The notes: generated from the sequence alone by a model not told the origin. Counted from the first letter of the stretch, positions 28,247 through 36,716 are shown. The stretch is DNA of 64,000 bases from Emcibacter sp. SYSU 3D8 (GCF_039655875.1 NZ_JBBYXK010000003.1:496001-560000), one strand, 5' to 3'. Made by a program: numbers and translations.

Positions 28247-28546
28247 ATGCGATGGACGACAATCATAGTGGGGGCTGTGCTGCTGGCGGGTTCTGCCCCG
28301 GCATGGGCCACCAGCGATCAGGAAAACGCACGGGACGCGTTCCAGCGTGGCGAGATCATGTCGCTTGAAGATATCAGGCGCAACGTGCAGCGGGATTTCA
28401 ATGGCCAGATCATCCGAACCCGCCTCAAATCGGACAATGCCGATTACGTCTACAAGTTCCGGGTGCTGTCGCCCAACGGCAATATCGTGAACGTCGATGT
28501 GGATGCGCGGACATCCAGGATCATCGGCGTGAAGGGCCAGCGCTAG
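28247..28546 (+). CDS. exported PepSY-domain protein
   Basis: A 99-residue protein with a signal peptide (MRWTTIIVGAVLLAGSAPAWA, cleavage about 21/22) and a PepSY-like domain (SLEDIRRNV, YVYKFRVLSPNGNIVNVDVD, TSRIIGVKGQR). PepSY proteins in such loci are periplasmic partners or inhibitors of sensor kinases. Its stop abuts the response regulator start with no gap, so it is the first gene of a three-gene signalling operon. Confidence 0.82.
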   Translation: MRWTTIIVGAVLLAGSAPAWATSDQENARDAFQRGEIMSLEDIRRNVQRDFNGQIIRTRLKSDNADYVYKFRVLSPNGNIVNVDVDARTSRIIGVKGQR

Positions 28547-29218
28547 ATGCGCGCCCTGGTGGTCGAGGACGATCCCGACCTTATCCGGCAGCTCTCGGAA
28601 ACCCTGCGCACCGAAGGCTATGCCGTCGATCAGGCGACCGACGGTGAGGAAGCCATGTATCTGGGCGAGGTGGAGCCCTATGACGTGGTGGTGCTCGACC
28701 TGGGCCTGCCCGTCATGGACGGCGTATCGGTGTTGAAATCGTGGCGCTCCAAGGGGCGTGCCATGCCGGTGCTGATCCTGACGGCGCGCGGCCAGTGGAG
28801 CGAGAAGGTGGCCGGCTTCGACGCGGGCGCCGACGATTACCTGACAAAGCCGTTCCAGATGGAAGAGTTGCTGGCGCGTATTCGGGCGCTGATCCGGCGC
28901 GCCGCCGGCCATGCCTCGCCGGTCATGCGCTGCGGCCCTGTCGAGGTGGATACCAACAGCGCCACGGTGACGGTCAACGGCGAATCCATCAAGCTGACCG
29001 GACACGAATACAAACTGCTGTCCTATATGATCCATCATTTGAACAAGATCGTGTCCCGCACCGAGCTGACCGAACACATCTACGATCAGGACTTCGACCG
29101 TGATTCCAACACCATCGAGGTCTTCGTCGGCCGGCTGCGCAAGAAGCTGGGCGTCGATGTGATCAAGACCGTGCGGGGCCTGGGCTACCGCATGGAGCCG
29201 GACGGTGAGGCGTCCTAG
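28547..29218 (+). CDS. OmpR/PhoP-family response regulator
   Basis: The 223-residue regulator has a receiver domain (phospho-acceptor Asp51 in VVLDLGLPVMDG, acidic pocket EDD at 7-9, Thr in LILTARG, Lys in YLTKPF) and a C-terminal winged helix (LTGHEYKLLSYMIHHLNKIV ... DSNTIEVFVGRLRKKLG). Closest in style to PhoP. It overlaps the kinase start by 14 bp. Confidence 0.95.
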   Translation: MRALVVEDDPDLIRQLSETLRTEGYAVDQATDGEEAMYLGEVEPYDVVVLDLGLPVMDGVSVLKSWRSKGRAMPVLILTARGQWSEKVAGFDAGADDYLTKPFQMEELLARIRALIRRAAGHASPVMRCGPVEVDTNSATVTVNGESIKLTGHEYKLLSYMIHHLNKIVSRTELTEHIYDQDFDRDSNTIEVFVGRLRKKLGVDVIKTVRGLGYRMEPDGEAS

Positions 29219-30560
29219 CTCCCTAACCCTTCGTCTCATTCTCGGGGCCGGTCTGTGGACCCTCTTCGCGCTGATCATCGTCGGCGTGGTGCTGTCGTTC
29301 CTGTTCCGCCAGACGGTGGAGCGCAGCTTCGACGCGCGCCTCAACGTGCTGCTTGAAAGCCTGATCGTATCCGCCGAATACGATCGCAAGCAGGGCGTCT
29401 ATCTCAGCGGCCCGCTGCCGGATCCGCGCTTCGAGCAGCCCTATTCGGGCTGGTACTGGCAGATCACGCCGCGCAGCGGAGCGGTGATGATCTCGCGCTC
29501 GCTGTGGGACCGGGAACTGGCGCAGGACCTGTCGACCCCGGCGCCGCAGCCGCGGCAATATTATGCCATCGGCCCCGACGACCAGCAGATCCGCGTCATC
29601 GAGCGCGACATCATCTTCCCCGATGCGGACGCCAGCGTCCGTTTCGCCGTGGCGGCGGTCACCACCGAGAACAAGCAGCAGGTCGCCCGTTTCGTCGGCG
29701 CGATCGTCGTCGCCCTGGGCCTGATGGGCGCGGGCCTCGTCATCGCCGTGATCATCCAGGTCCGCTACGGCCTGCGGCCGCTGCGCAGCCTGCGGCGCGA
29801 ACTCGAGCGCGTGCGCTCGGGCACCGTCGACCAGCTCGAGGGCCGCTATCCCGCTGAAATCTCGCCGGTGGTCGGCGAACTCAACCAGCTGATCGCCCAT
29901 AATGCCGAGGTGCTGGCGCGCGCCCGCACCCATGTGGGCAATCTGGCCCATGCGCTGAAGACGCCCCTGTCGGTGCTGGTCAACGAAAGCGATGCCGATT
30001 CCAGCCCGCTTGGCGTGTCGATCCGGCGCCAGCTCGAGGTAATGCGCCGCCTGGTCGATCACTACCTGGTGCGCGCCCGCACGGCGGCGGCCGGGCAGGT
30101 GATCGGCACAAGGACGCCGGTCGCGCCCGCCATGCACAGCCTGAAATCAACGCTGGAGAAAATCTATGCCGGACGCGAACTTTCCATCCTGGTCGATGGC
30201 GGCGAGCGTCTCAGTTTCCGGGGCGAGCGGCAGGACTTCGACGAAATGCTCGGCAACCTGATGGACAATGCCTGCAAATGGGCAAGAACCGTCGTTCACG
30301 TCACCTGCGAGCGGCAGGACGGCCAGTTGGTCTTCCTGGTCGAGGACGATGGCCCGGGTATCGGCGACGAGCAGCGCGAGGCGGTGTTCAGCCGCGGCCA
30401 GCGACTTGACGAGGCGATACCGGGCAGCGGGCTTGGACTCAGCATCGTCCGCGACATTTCGGGCCTCTATGGCGGCGGCATCGCCCTCGATCGTTCGGAG
30501 CTCGGTGGTCTCAAGGCCGTCCTCACCTTGCCGGCCGCCGCCGATTCCGGTCCGGCCTGA
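29205..30560 (+). CDS. PhoQ-like sensor histidine kinase
   Basis: The 451-residue inner-membrane kinase has two transmembrane helices (about 8-34 and 163-185) around a periplasmic sensor of about 125 residues, a HAMP-like linker, the His249 phosphorylation site (HVGNLAHALKTPLSVL), and an ATPase domain with N box (MLGNLMDNACKWA), G1 (EDDGPGIGD) and G2 (GSGLGLSIV). The start is a GTG inside the end of the regulator gene. The periplasmic PepSY protein encoded first in the operon is a candidate regulator of its sensor domain. Confidence 0.93.
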   Translation: MRRPSSLTLRLILGAGLWTLFALIIVGVVLSFLFRQTVERSFDARLNVLLESLIVSAEYDRKQGVYLSGPLPDPRFEQPYSGWYWQITPRSGAVMISRSLWDRELAQDLSTPAPQPRQYYAIGPDDQQIRVIERDIIFPDADASVRFAVAAVTTENKQQVARFVGAIVVALGLMGAGLVIAVIIQVRYGLRPLRSLRRELERVRSGTVDQLEGRYPAEISPVVGELNQLIAHNAEVLARARTHVGNLAHALKTPLSVLVNESDADSSPLGVSIRRQLEVMRRLVDHYLVRARTAAAGQVIGTRTPVAPAMHSLKSTLEKIYAGRELSILVDGGERLSFRGERQDFDEMLGNLMDNACKWARTVVHVTCERQDGQLVFLVEDDGPGIGDEQREAVFSRGQRLDEAIPGSGLGLSIVRDISGLYGGGIALDRSELGGLKAVLTLPAAADSGPA

Positions 30561-30671
30561 TCCCGGAACATCCCGCCGCTTCCATCGTTCAGGGACTGTT
30601 CAGCTATGGCGCTGCATTGTTGTTTCAACGTGGCCGGCGGGATTCTCCGCAGGCCCAAAGCGAGGTTCAAT

Positions 30672-31145
30672 GTGAAGAAGGTACTTGCCGTCATGCTCTG
30701 CGCGGGTCTGCTCGCGGCTTGTGAAAGCGATGGCTATGGCAACAATAACGAAGTCGCCGGCACCATCATCGGCGCCGGCCTCGGCATGGCGCTGGGCTCC
30801 ACGGTGCACGGCGACGGCGGCGCGGCCATGGTCATGGGCGGCATCCTCGGCGGCGCCATCGGCAACCGCGTCGGCAACCGGCTCGACGAGGCGGACCGCA
30901 TCAAGCACCAGCAGGCCTATTACCACGCCATGAACAACAACCGGGATTACGACACTGCGGGCTGGTACGACCCCGATTCCGGCGCGCGCGGCGCAGTCAC
31001 CCCTCAGCGCTCGTATACCGACCGCCGTGGCTTGCAGTGCCGCGAGTTCCAGCAGGAAATCTGGATCGGTGGCCGCCGCGAGGAAGGCTACGGCACGGCG
31101 TGCCGCATGCCCGACGGCAGCTGGAAGATCATGAACAATTCATAG
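30672..31145 (+). CDS. glycine-zipper outer-membrane lipoprotein
   Basis: The 157-residue protein begins with a lipoprotein signal (VKKVLAVMLCAGLLAACES; lipobox LAAC, Cys at 17) followed by a glycine-zipper stretch (GTIIGAGLGMALGS ... GGILGGAIGNRVGNRLD, about 31-74), as in the Rickettsia 17-kDa antigen family. The C-terminal part has two Cys (LQCREFQQE, GTACRMPDGSW) and matches the tail seen in that family. The start is a GTG after GCGAGG. Likely an outer-membrane structural protein. 111 bp after the kinase gene, own terminator downstream. Confidence 0.85.
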   Translation: MKKVLAVMLCAGLLAACESDGYGNNNEVAGTIIGAGLGMALGSTVHGDGGAAMVMGGILGGAIGNRVGNRLDEADRIKHQQAYYHAMNNNRDYDTAGWYDPDSGARGAVTPQRSYTDRRGLQCREFQQEIWIGGRREEGYGTACRMPDGSWKIMNNS

Positions 31146-31197
31146 AAATATTCGCCGGACACTTGTGTCCTCGTCAGACTGATTTCCGGCGGATTAT

Positions 31198-31242
31198 GTG
31201 AGGCGCGGCTGATATCCCCCCAGCCGCGCCTCACTCGTTTTT
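31198..31242 (+). terminator. Rho-independent terminator of the glycine-zipper gene
   Basis: A perfect 14-bp stem (GTGAGGCGCGGCTG/CAGCCGCGCCTCAC), 9-nt loop, followed by TCGTTTTT. A shorter hairpin (GGACAC/GTGTCC, 31157-31170) lies just upstream. Confidence 0.85.
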
Positions 31243-31448
31243 CAGGCGTCGAAGTCGCCTTCCGGCGCCTGGCGCTTGAACTTTATCCTCACCTGCCAGC
31301 TGTCCTTGCCGAACTGAGCCGACACGTCCTCGGCTTCGCTGCTGGTCATGTCGGCGCCCTTCGGGATCGCTTCGGCGGCGATGTCGATGGCGCTTTGCGC
31401 GTCCGACGCGCTGACGATGGATTCGAAGGTGCCGCGCATGCGGGACAT
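31242..31448 (-). CDS. small conserved-looking hypothetical protein
   Basis: A 68-residue soluble protein (MSRMRGTFESIVSASDAQSA ... SWQVRIKFKRQAPEGDFDA). No family recognised. Its first base overlaps the last base of the DUF423 gene stop, so it is translated from the same mRNA; this coupling is the main evidence that it is real. Confidence 0.6.
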   Translation of the reverse strand: MSRMRGTFESIVSASDAQSAIDIAAEAIPKGADMTSSEAEDVSAQFGKDSWQVRIKFKRQAPEGDFDA

Positions 31449-31816
31449 CAGCCGGACCTCCTGCCGAGGAACACCGAGACCGCCAGCAGCAGCCAGCCCA
31501 GCATCAGCGCCGTGCCGCCCAGCGGCGCCATGAATGTGGGCGTCATCGCCCCGAAGGCGCGCAGATAGAGCGAGCCGCAGAACAATACCGTTCCGAACAG
31601 GAAAGCCATGCCTGCGCCGTGGGCGATGCCGGCGCGGGCGTGACCGATGGCCAGGCCCACCGCGACCAGTGCGAGGGCGTGGGTGAAGTGATAGTGGCTG
31701 GCCGTCTCGAACAGCGACCGGGCGTGATCGTCCATCGGCACCGCGTGGCTGCCTGCCGCGCCCAGGGCAACGGCGGAAAACGCCAGCACGGCGCCGGTCG
31801 GGGTCCAGAGTTTCAT
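31448..31816 (-). CDS. DUF423 family membrane protein
   Basis: A 122-residue inner-membrane protein with about four helices and the DUF423 pattern: GAAGSHAVPMDDHARSLFET, ASHYHFTHALALV and GTVLFCGSLYLRAFG. The family includes E. coli YgdD; function unknown. It overlaps the upstream LLM-class gene by 4 bp and the downstream small gene by 1 bp. Confidence 0.85.
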   Translation of the reverse strand: MKLWTPTGAVLAFSAVALGAAGSHAVPMDDHARSLFETASHYHFTHALALVAVGLAIGHARAGIAHGAGMAFLFGTVLFCGSLYLRAFGAMTPTFMAPLGGTALMLGWLLLAVSVFLGRRSG

Positions 31817-32829
31817 GGGCGCCTCGGCAGGTTGAACAGCTCCGACAGCAATTCGTAGGACCGGAGCCTGGCCTTGAAATCGTAGCAGATGGTGAGCACG
31901 ACAAGCTCGTTGGTGTCGTAGTTGTCGGCGAACTCGGCCATCTGCTGCTTTACCTGCTCCGGCGCGCCGATGATCGAGTGGGTCTTGCGGCGGTTGATCA
32001 TGGCCCGTTCCTCGTCCGTATAGGGATAGGCCAGTGACTCCTCGGGCGACGGATAGGGGCCAAGCCGGCCCTGCTCGAACCGCAGCCGCCACAGGTCGCG
32101 GCTGGCGGCCGCGCGCAGCGCTTCCTCCTCGGTGTCGGCGCACAGCACGAACACGCCGACGCTGACCTTGGGCACGCCATAGAACCGCGACGGCCGGAAG
32201 TAGCGGCGGTACTGTTCGACAATCTCGCGGCCGCCGTCCGGCGCGATGAAGTGGGCGAACGAGAACGCCAGCCCGAACTGGGCGGCCAGCGCCGCGCTCT
32301 GGTCGCTCGATCCGAGCATCCATACCTGCGGTACCGTGCCGGGCCGCGGCGTGGCGCGGACATCGGCCAGCGCCTGGGTCGCGGGCGGCGTGTCGGTCAG
32401 GAAGGCCAGCGTGTCGGCCACCCTGGTGCCGAAGAATTCCACGCCGACCTGCGAGCCATAGGCCAGCGCCGCCGAAGTGAGATGGTCGGCGCCCGGTGCG
32501 CGTCCGATGCCCAGGTCGATCCGGTTCGGCGACATGGTCTCGAGGATCCGGAAGTTCTCGGCCACCTTCAGCGGGCTGTAATGGCTGAGCATGACGCCGC
32601 CCGAGCCGACGCGCATATGCGAAGTCTCGGCGGCGATGCGGGTGATCAGGATTTCTGGAGACGAGCCGGCGAAGCCGCTGGTGCTGTGGTGCTCGGCCAG
32701 CCAGAACCGGGTATAGCCCCAGCGCTCGGCGGCCTTGGCCAGTTCGATCGTCTCATGGATGGCGTCGGCCGCGGTGCCGCTCTCGCGGATCGGTGACTGG
32801 TCGACAACGCTGAGCTTGAGGTCGGACAT
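31813..32829 (-). CDS. LLM-class FMN-dependent monooxygenase (MsnO8-like)
   Basis: The 338-residue enzyme belongs to the FMN branch of the luciferase-like superfamily: LSVVDQSPIRESGTAADAI at the N-terminus, YTRFWLAEHHSTSGFAGSSP, VGSGGVMLSHYSPLKVAENF and RIDLGIGRAPGAD. These signatures match the family of MsnO8/YtbT-type flavin monooxygenases. It is the first gene of a three-gene coupled set with DUF423 and a 68-residue protein. Substrate unknown. The ATG follows a weak GCCGAG. Confidence 0.85.
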   Translation of the reverse strand: MSDLKLSVVDQSPIRESGTAADAIHETIELAKAAERWGYTRFWLAEHHSTSGFAGSSPEILITRIAAETSHMRVGSGGVMLSHYSPLKVAENFRILETMSPNRIDLGIGRAPGADHLTSAALAYGSQVGVEFFGTRVADTLAFLTDTPPATQALADVRATPRPGTVPQVWMLGSSDQSAALAAQFGLAFSFAHFIAPDGGREIVEQYRRYFRPSRFYGVPKVSVGVFVLCADTEEEALRAAASRDLWRLRFEQGRLGPYPSPEESLAYPYTDEERAMINRRKTHSIIGAPEQVKQQMAEFADNYDTNELVVLTICYDFKARLRSYELLSELFNLPRRP

Positions 32830-33003
32830 CTCGGCATCGGCTGTTAAGCGGGCCCTAAGCACTAGGTGGCTTCGGCGTCGAACACAAGCCTTGCCGGTGT
32901 CCCGGCAGCGGGAGAGGAAGATGGGGCCAGACGCCACGCCGCGACAGTCAGCGCTGAACACTTGCCTTCTGTCGCGAGTCGGCAAGGCTGGACCGGAACT
33001 GGC

Positions 33004-33138
33004 TCAGATCGCCAGGCCGAGAACCATTCCGCCGATGAATACCAGCGCGATGAACGCGTCGGCTGCGATGATCGTCACCGCTTCCACGGCATTGGCAACC
33101 GTATCGGTATCGGGGCGGTGAATCTTGAGGGTACGCAT
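33004..33138 (-). CDS. 44-residue membrane protein, paralogue of the 35-residue one next to it
   Basis: MRTLKIHRPDTDTVANAVEA is followed by one hydrophobic segment (VTIIAADAFIALVFIGGMVL). GGAG lies 5 nt before the ATG. It shares layout with the product of 33337-33444: a polar start with H-x-D-x-D/S-T, then a single membrane helix at the C-terminus. Its promoter region repeats the same 14-bp box at the same distance. No family recognised. Confidence 0.6.
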   Translation of the reverse strand: MRTLKIHRPDTDTVANAVEAVTIIAADAFIALVFIGGMVLGLAI

Positions 33139-33179
33139 TTGCTTGCTCCAGTGGTGAGTTGCGTTGGCCTCACAACTCA

Positions 33180-33217
33180 AGAATACCACCAAAGCTGTTG
33201 TGATAAAATGATCGGAA
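33180..33217 (-). promoter_or_regulatory. shared promoter box, copy 1
   Basis: On the minus strand TTCCGATCATTTTA (33204-33217) is followed after exactly 18 nt by a -10-like TATTCT (33180-33185). The same 14 bases and the same 18-nt spacing recur at copy 2. The -10 is 42 bp before the ATG. Confidence 0.55.
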
Positions 33218-33275
33218 ATATCGCTCGAGACGTGCGTATTCGCACGATGCCGCGGTGGCTGGTCCCCAGACAAGA

Positions 33276-33311
33276 GAAAGGCCGCGCCATCGTCAGACGG
33301 AGCGGCCTTTC
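33276..33311 (-). terminator. terminator of the 35-residue protein gene
   Basis: GAAAGGCCGC and GCGGCCTTTC form a 10-bp stem with a 16-nt loop. On the minus strand it is followed by a pyrimidine-rich TCTCTTGTC, 25 bp after the stop. Confidence 0.6.
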
Positions 33312-33336
33312 CTGATGCCCCCGGGGAGGGAACGCA

Positions 33337-33444
33337 TCAGCCTACGAAGGCGGTGAAGAGGCCGGCGCAGGTCAGCAGCGCGATCAGGGCACCCGTGGCG
33401 ACGTTGAGCGTGCTGTCGATGTCGAAATGACGGGTCGTATTCAT
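33337..33444 (-). CDS. 35-residue membrane protein, paralogue of the 44-residue one next to it
   Basis: MNTTRHFDIDSTLNVATGAL leads into a hydrophobic C-terminus (IALLTCAGLFTAFVG). CGAGGATAACGACC precedes the ATG. Like its neighbour it has a short polar N-terminus with H-x-D-x-D-S-T and one membrane helix, and it has its own terminator and its own copy of the promoter box. Both genes are below usual annotation limits. Function unknown. Confidence 0.55.
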   Translation of the reverse strand: MNTTRHFDIDSTLNVATGALIALLTCAGLFTAFVG

Positions 33445-33497
33445 GGTCGTTATCCTCGTGTCGTATCTCGGGGCGGGGATGCCCTTCCGATAAGAGA

Positions 33498-33535
33498 AAT
33501 ATATTGCAGGTGCGGCCGTGTTAAAATGATCGGAA
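33498..33535 (-). promoter_or_regulatory. shared promoter box, copy 2
   Basis: TTCCGATCATTTTA (33522-33535) is identical to copy 1 and is followed after 18 nt by TATATT (33498-33503). The -10 is 54 bp before the ATG of the 35-residue gene. Confidence 0.55.
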
Positions 33536-33790
33536 TATGCATAATGGGTGTGCATAAACGATCTTGATATGTGTTAAAGAAGATTGATGCGTTTCCGAAA
33601 AAGGCGCTGAAAAACGCATATAAAACGATATAAAACAGTCGGATATGTACAAAAACAAAAATACTAAGATATGCATAAATGCAATGACATAGAGGCGGAT
33701 GTGTTGCGCTGCAACACGATTCACGCCCGGTATATGCTGTCAGTGCGAGCGTGCTTCCACGCTCGACTCAAGCAGGGGAGCCGTGCATTA
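33536..33790 (+). other. AT-rich leader of the lysR gene with two perfect hairpins
   Basis: The stretch 33536-33690 is far more AT-rich than its surroundings. Downstream lie GTGTTGC/GCAACAC (33701-33717, 3-nt spacer) and CGAGCGTG/CACGCTCG (33746-33765, 4-nt loop), then the ribosome site AGGGGAG. A larger inverted repeat ATGCGTT/AACGCAT spans about 33587-33622. These could be operators or mRNA leader structures. Confidence 0.45.
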
Positions 33791-34789
33791 ATGCGGCTCA
33801 TGATTGATTGGGATGACATCCGCTACTTCCTCGCCGTCGCTCGCCGCGGCTCCATCACGTCGGCCGCGCGCGACCTCGGGGTGAACCATTCGACGGTGTC
33901 TCGCCGTATCGCCGCGTTCGAGGATAATCTGGGCGTCCGGCTGTTCGACCGGGTCGCCACCGGATACAACCTGACCCCTGCCGGGCAGGAGATGGTGCCG
34001 TCGGCCCAGCGCATGGAGGAAGAGGCGCTTGGCCTCGACCGCCGGCTCTATGGCCGGGACACCGAGCTTGGCGGCGTGCTGCGGGTAACGACGGCCGGTA
34101 CCTTCGTCAATCCGTTCCTGATGGAGCAGATCGGGCGGTTCCTGGCCGAATATCCGGGCATCGACATCGATCTGGTGGTGTCGACCGATCTGGCGAACCT
34201 GCATGCCCGCGAGGTCGACGTGGCGATCCGCGCCACGCTCAATCCACCCGACACGCTGGTCGGCCGCCGCATCGGCAGGCTGGCGGCCATGCTTTATGGG
34301 CGGCACGATTTCATTGCGCCGGGTGAGCCCGGGGCGACCAGCGCGTCGGCGGCGCCCGACGTCATCGCGTTCGAGGGCTCCGGTCGCGACTATACGGATG
34401 CAAGCTGGTTCAGCGACGTCTACCCGAACGCCCGCACGCGGGTGCGGCTGAACAATGTCGAGGCGGCGTATCATGGCATCCTGTCGGGAGTCGGTATCGG
34501 TATGCTGCCCTGCCATGTCGGCGACATCAGCCCGGAATTGCGGCGCCTGCCGCCCTACCATCTCGAGCCGGTGTTCGACCTGTGGCTGCTTACCCATGCC
34601 GACCTGAGGCGCACCGCCAAGGTCCGGGCATTCATCAACTTCATGGCCAATGCGATCATGCCCCACAAGGATCTGATCGAGGGCAAGCGTCCGCCCGGTT
34701 TCTCATCGGGCGACAGGCTCGCCGTGGACAGCGGCTATGCCGCTGCGGCCGGGATGTCCCAGGATGTGCCGGAGGACGTCAGCGCCTAG
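33791..34789 (+). CDS. LysR-family transcriptional regulator
   Basis: The 332-residue regulator has an N-terminal winged helix (WDDIRYFLAVARRGSITSAA, GVNHSTVSRRIAAFEDNLGV) and a LysR substrate-binding domain (about 95-300). The start ATG after AGGGGAG at 33791 is preferred over the long open frame from 33671, which runs through the hairpins. The C-terminal about 35 residues extend past the usual domain. It converges with the PaaI gene (4-bp overlap of ends). Its targets may include itself or the divergent tiny-protein genes. Confidence 0.9.
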   Translation: MRLMIDWDDIRYFLAVARRGSITSAARDLGVNHSTVSRRIAAFEDNLGVRLFDRVATGYNLTPAGQEMVPSAQRMEEEALGLDRRLYGRDTELGGVLRVTTAGTFVNPFLMEQIGRFLAEYPGIDIDLVVSTDLANLHAREVDVAIRATLNPPDTLVGRRIGRLAAMLYGRHDFIAPGEPGATSASAAPDVIAFEGSGRDYTDASWFSDVYPNARTRVRLNNVEAAYHGILSGVGIGMLPCHVGDISPELRRLPPYHLEPVFDLWLLTHADLRRTAKVRAFINFMANAIMPHKDLIEGKRPPGFSSGDRLAVDSGYAAAAGMSQDVPEDVSA

Positions 34790-35196
34790 CGCTTGCGGAC
34801 GCCCAGCTTGGCCGTCGAGGACGCGGTGACCAGCAGGTCGCCGGCCTCGTTGAACAGCCGGCCCTCCAGGAACACGATGGAGCGCCCCTGGCGCACCACC
34901 TGACCCTCGCAGACCACCGGGCCGATGGGCGCGGGGCCGATGAAGGTGGTCTTCATCTCCAGGGTCTGGATGATCTGGCCATCATCGAGTCGCTGGAGCA
35001 CCGCGCGGGACATGGCGTTGTCCAGCATGGCCGCCAGGATACCGCCTTGTATCAGGCCGCTGCTGTTATCGAACGCCTCGGTGCCCAGATAGCGGATGCG
35101 AATCCAGCCCTGCTCCGCATGGCCGTCGATGAAGGTGGCGCCCAGTGTATCGTTGATCGCGGCGCTGCGGCGCCTGGTCGGATTGTCGTCGGTCAC
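34786..35196 (-). CDS. PaaI-type thioesterase (hotdog fold)
   Basis: The 136-residue protein has the hotdog core with the PaaI active-site helix FDNSSGLIQGGILAAMLDNA (Asn and Gly-Gly loop, acid in MLDNA) and the strand TLEMKTTFIGPAPIGP. Such enzymes hydrolyse short or aromatic acyl-CoA in the cytoplasm. AGGAGGCTTGC precedes the ATG. Substrate unknown; the neighbouring Rieske oxygenase hints at aromatic metabolism but is divergent. Confidence 0.88.
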   Translation of the reverse strand: MTDDNPTRRRSAAINDTLGATFIDGHAEQGWIRIRYLGTEAFDNSSGLIQGGILAAMLDNAMSRAVLQRLDDGQIIQTLEMKTTFIGPAPIGPVVCEGQVVRQGRSIVFLEGRLFNEAGDLLVTASSTAKLGVRKR

Positions 35197-35342
35197 GCAA
35201 GCCTCCTTGTGGTTCAGTGACTTGTACCCTCGGGGCTGGCCGCGTCAATCCGCTGCCTGTCAGATTCGATAGTTCGCGGGTGTCGGGCTTTTCTGATACG
35301 CTACGGAGAGCTGGAAGCAGATTGTCTTTAAGGGGAAGATCC

Positions 35343-36698
35343 ATGGCTACAAAACTCAAGGATGTTAACGACTGGCGCTCGCAGCCGTCGCCCAAGTGGC
35401 CGGAACCCGAGCTGCGTGGTCACCGCATCCCAGGCTACCGTTATCACTCCGAGGATTTCTGGAAGCAGGAATGGGAGACCATGTGGACCAAGGTGTGGCT
35501 GCTGGTCGGCCGCGCCCCCGAGATCCCCGAGCCCGGCGACTACCAGATGGAAGAGATCGGACCCGAATCCTTCCTCATGGTGCGCCAGCAGGACGGCTCG
35601 ATCCGCTCGTTCTACAATGTCTGCCAGCACCGCGGCGCCCGCCTGATCTTCAACGACATCGGCACCGTCGATTCGTTCACCTGCCCGTATCATGGCTGGC
35701 GCTGGGAGATCGACGGCACCTTGACCTTCGCGCTCGACCCCGAGGATTTCCCCGAGGGCGATCCCTGCGGCAAGCTGACCCTCGAAGAAGTGAAGTGCGA
35801 GGAATTCGCCGGTTTCATCTGGATCAACATGGATCCCGAAGCCGTCACCCTGAAGGAATATCTCGGCCCGATCTGGGATGACTGGAACGCCTACGGCTTC
35901 GACAGCTGGAAGCGTTACCAGGCCATGCGCGTGCGCGCCCCGATCAACTGGAAGGTCGTGCTCGACAACTTCAACGAGTCCTACCACCTTCCGGCAGTGC
36001 ATCCGGAATCGGATACGTCGATCGAAGAGAACTACAAGTGGACCCAGTTCGACCTGTCGGAAGAGGGCCACAACCGCATGATCATGAAGGCGGGGCTGCC
36101 GTCCAATTCCCTCAGGGACAAGAATGTCCCGCTGCTGCGCGAGCCGCTGATCTCGACGCTGAAGGCATGGGGCCTCGATCCGGCTGAATTCGAGGGCCGC
36201 GAATACGAGACCCGCGAAGCGATCCAGCAGGCCAAGCGCGAAGTCGGCAAGCAGAAGGGTTACACCCACTACGAGAATCTGCGCGACGACCAGCTGACGG
36301 ACGCCTATCACTACACGATCTTCCCGAACTTCGCGGTGACGGCGTGGGCCGATGGCTTCCATTTCCTGCGCGCCATCCCGCACCCGACCGACCCGACCAA
36401 GTGCATCTTCGACAATTGGTGGTACGCCAGCCAGCCGGAAGGCGAGACCGCGCCGGTGTTCACGGCGGGCGGCCCGGTGGATCGTGATGCCGAGGTCGAC
36501 CTCGACGTGTTCGATTACGGCGAGAAGAGCCTGGGCTTTGCCATCGACCAGGACATGGGCGTGACCGCAGGCCAGCAGCTCGGCTTCCGCAGCCGCGGCT
36601 TCAACGGCGTGTATCTCTCCGGCCAGGAGCGCCGCATTCGCCGCTATCACGAAGTGATCGACGATTACATCGAGGGCCGCCGCCCGCAGAAGGGCTGA
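35343..36698 (+). CDS. Rieske non-heme iron oxygenase, alpha subunit
   Basis: The 451-residue protein has a Rieske [2Fe-2S] domain (CQHRGARLIF near 98 and CPYHGWRWEID near 118) and a catalytic domain with the mononuclear-iron site DNFNESYHLPAVHPE (about 211-225). It is a ring-hydroxylating-dioxygenase-type large subunit that would oxidise an aromatic or related substrate with electrons from a reductase. AAGGGGAAGATCC precedes the ATG at 35343. No beta subunit, ferredoxin or reductase is adjacent. The gene has its own terminator. Confidence 0.92.
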   Translation: MATKLKDVNDWRSQPSPKWPEPELRGHRIPGYRYHSEDFWKQEWETMWTKVWLLVGRAPEIPEPGDYQMEEIGPESFLMVRQQDGSIRSFYNVCQHRGARLIFNDIGTVDSFTCPYHGWRWEIDGTLTFALDPEDFPEGDPCGKLTLEEVKCEEFAGFIWINMDPEAVTLKEYLGPIWDDWNAYGFDSWKRYQAMRVRAPINWKVVLDNFNESYHLPAVHPESDTSIEENYKWTQFDLSEEGHNRMIMKAGLPSNSLRDKNVPLLREPLISTLKAWGLDPAEFEGREYETREAIQQAKREVGKQKGYTHYENLRDDQLTDAYHYTIFPNFAVTAWADGFHFLRAIPHPTDPTKCIFDNWWYASQPEGETAPVFTAGGPVDRDAEVDLDVFDYGEKSLGFAIDQDMGVTAGQQLGFRSRGFNGVYLSGQERRIRRYHEVIDDYIEGRRPQKG

Positions 36699-36716
36699 TC
36701 ACCTCGCAGGCCAAAG

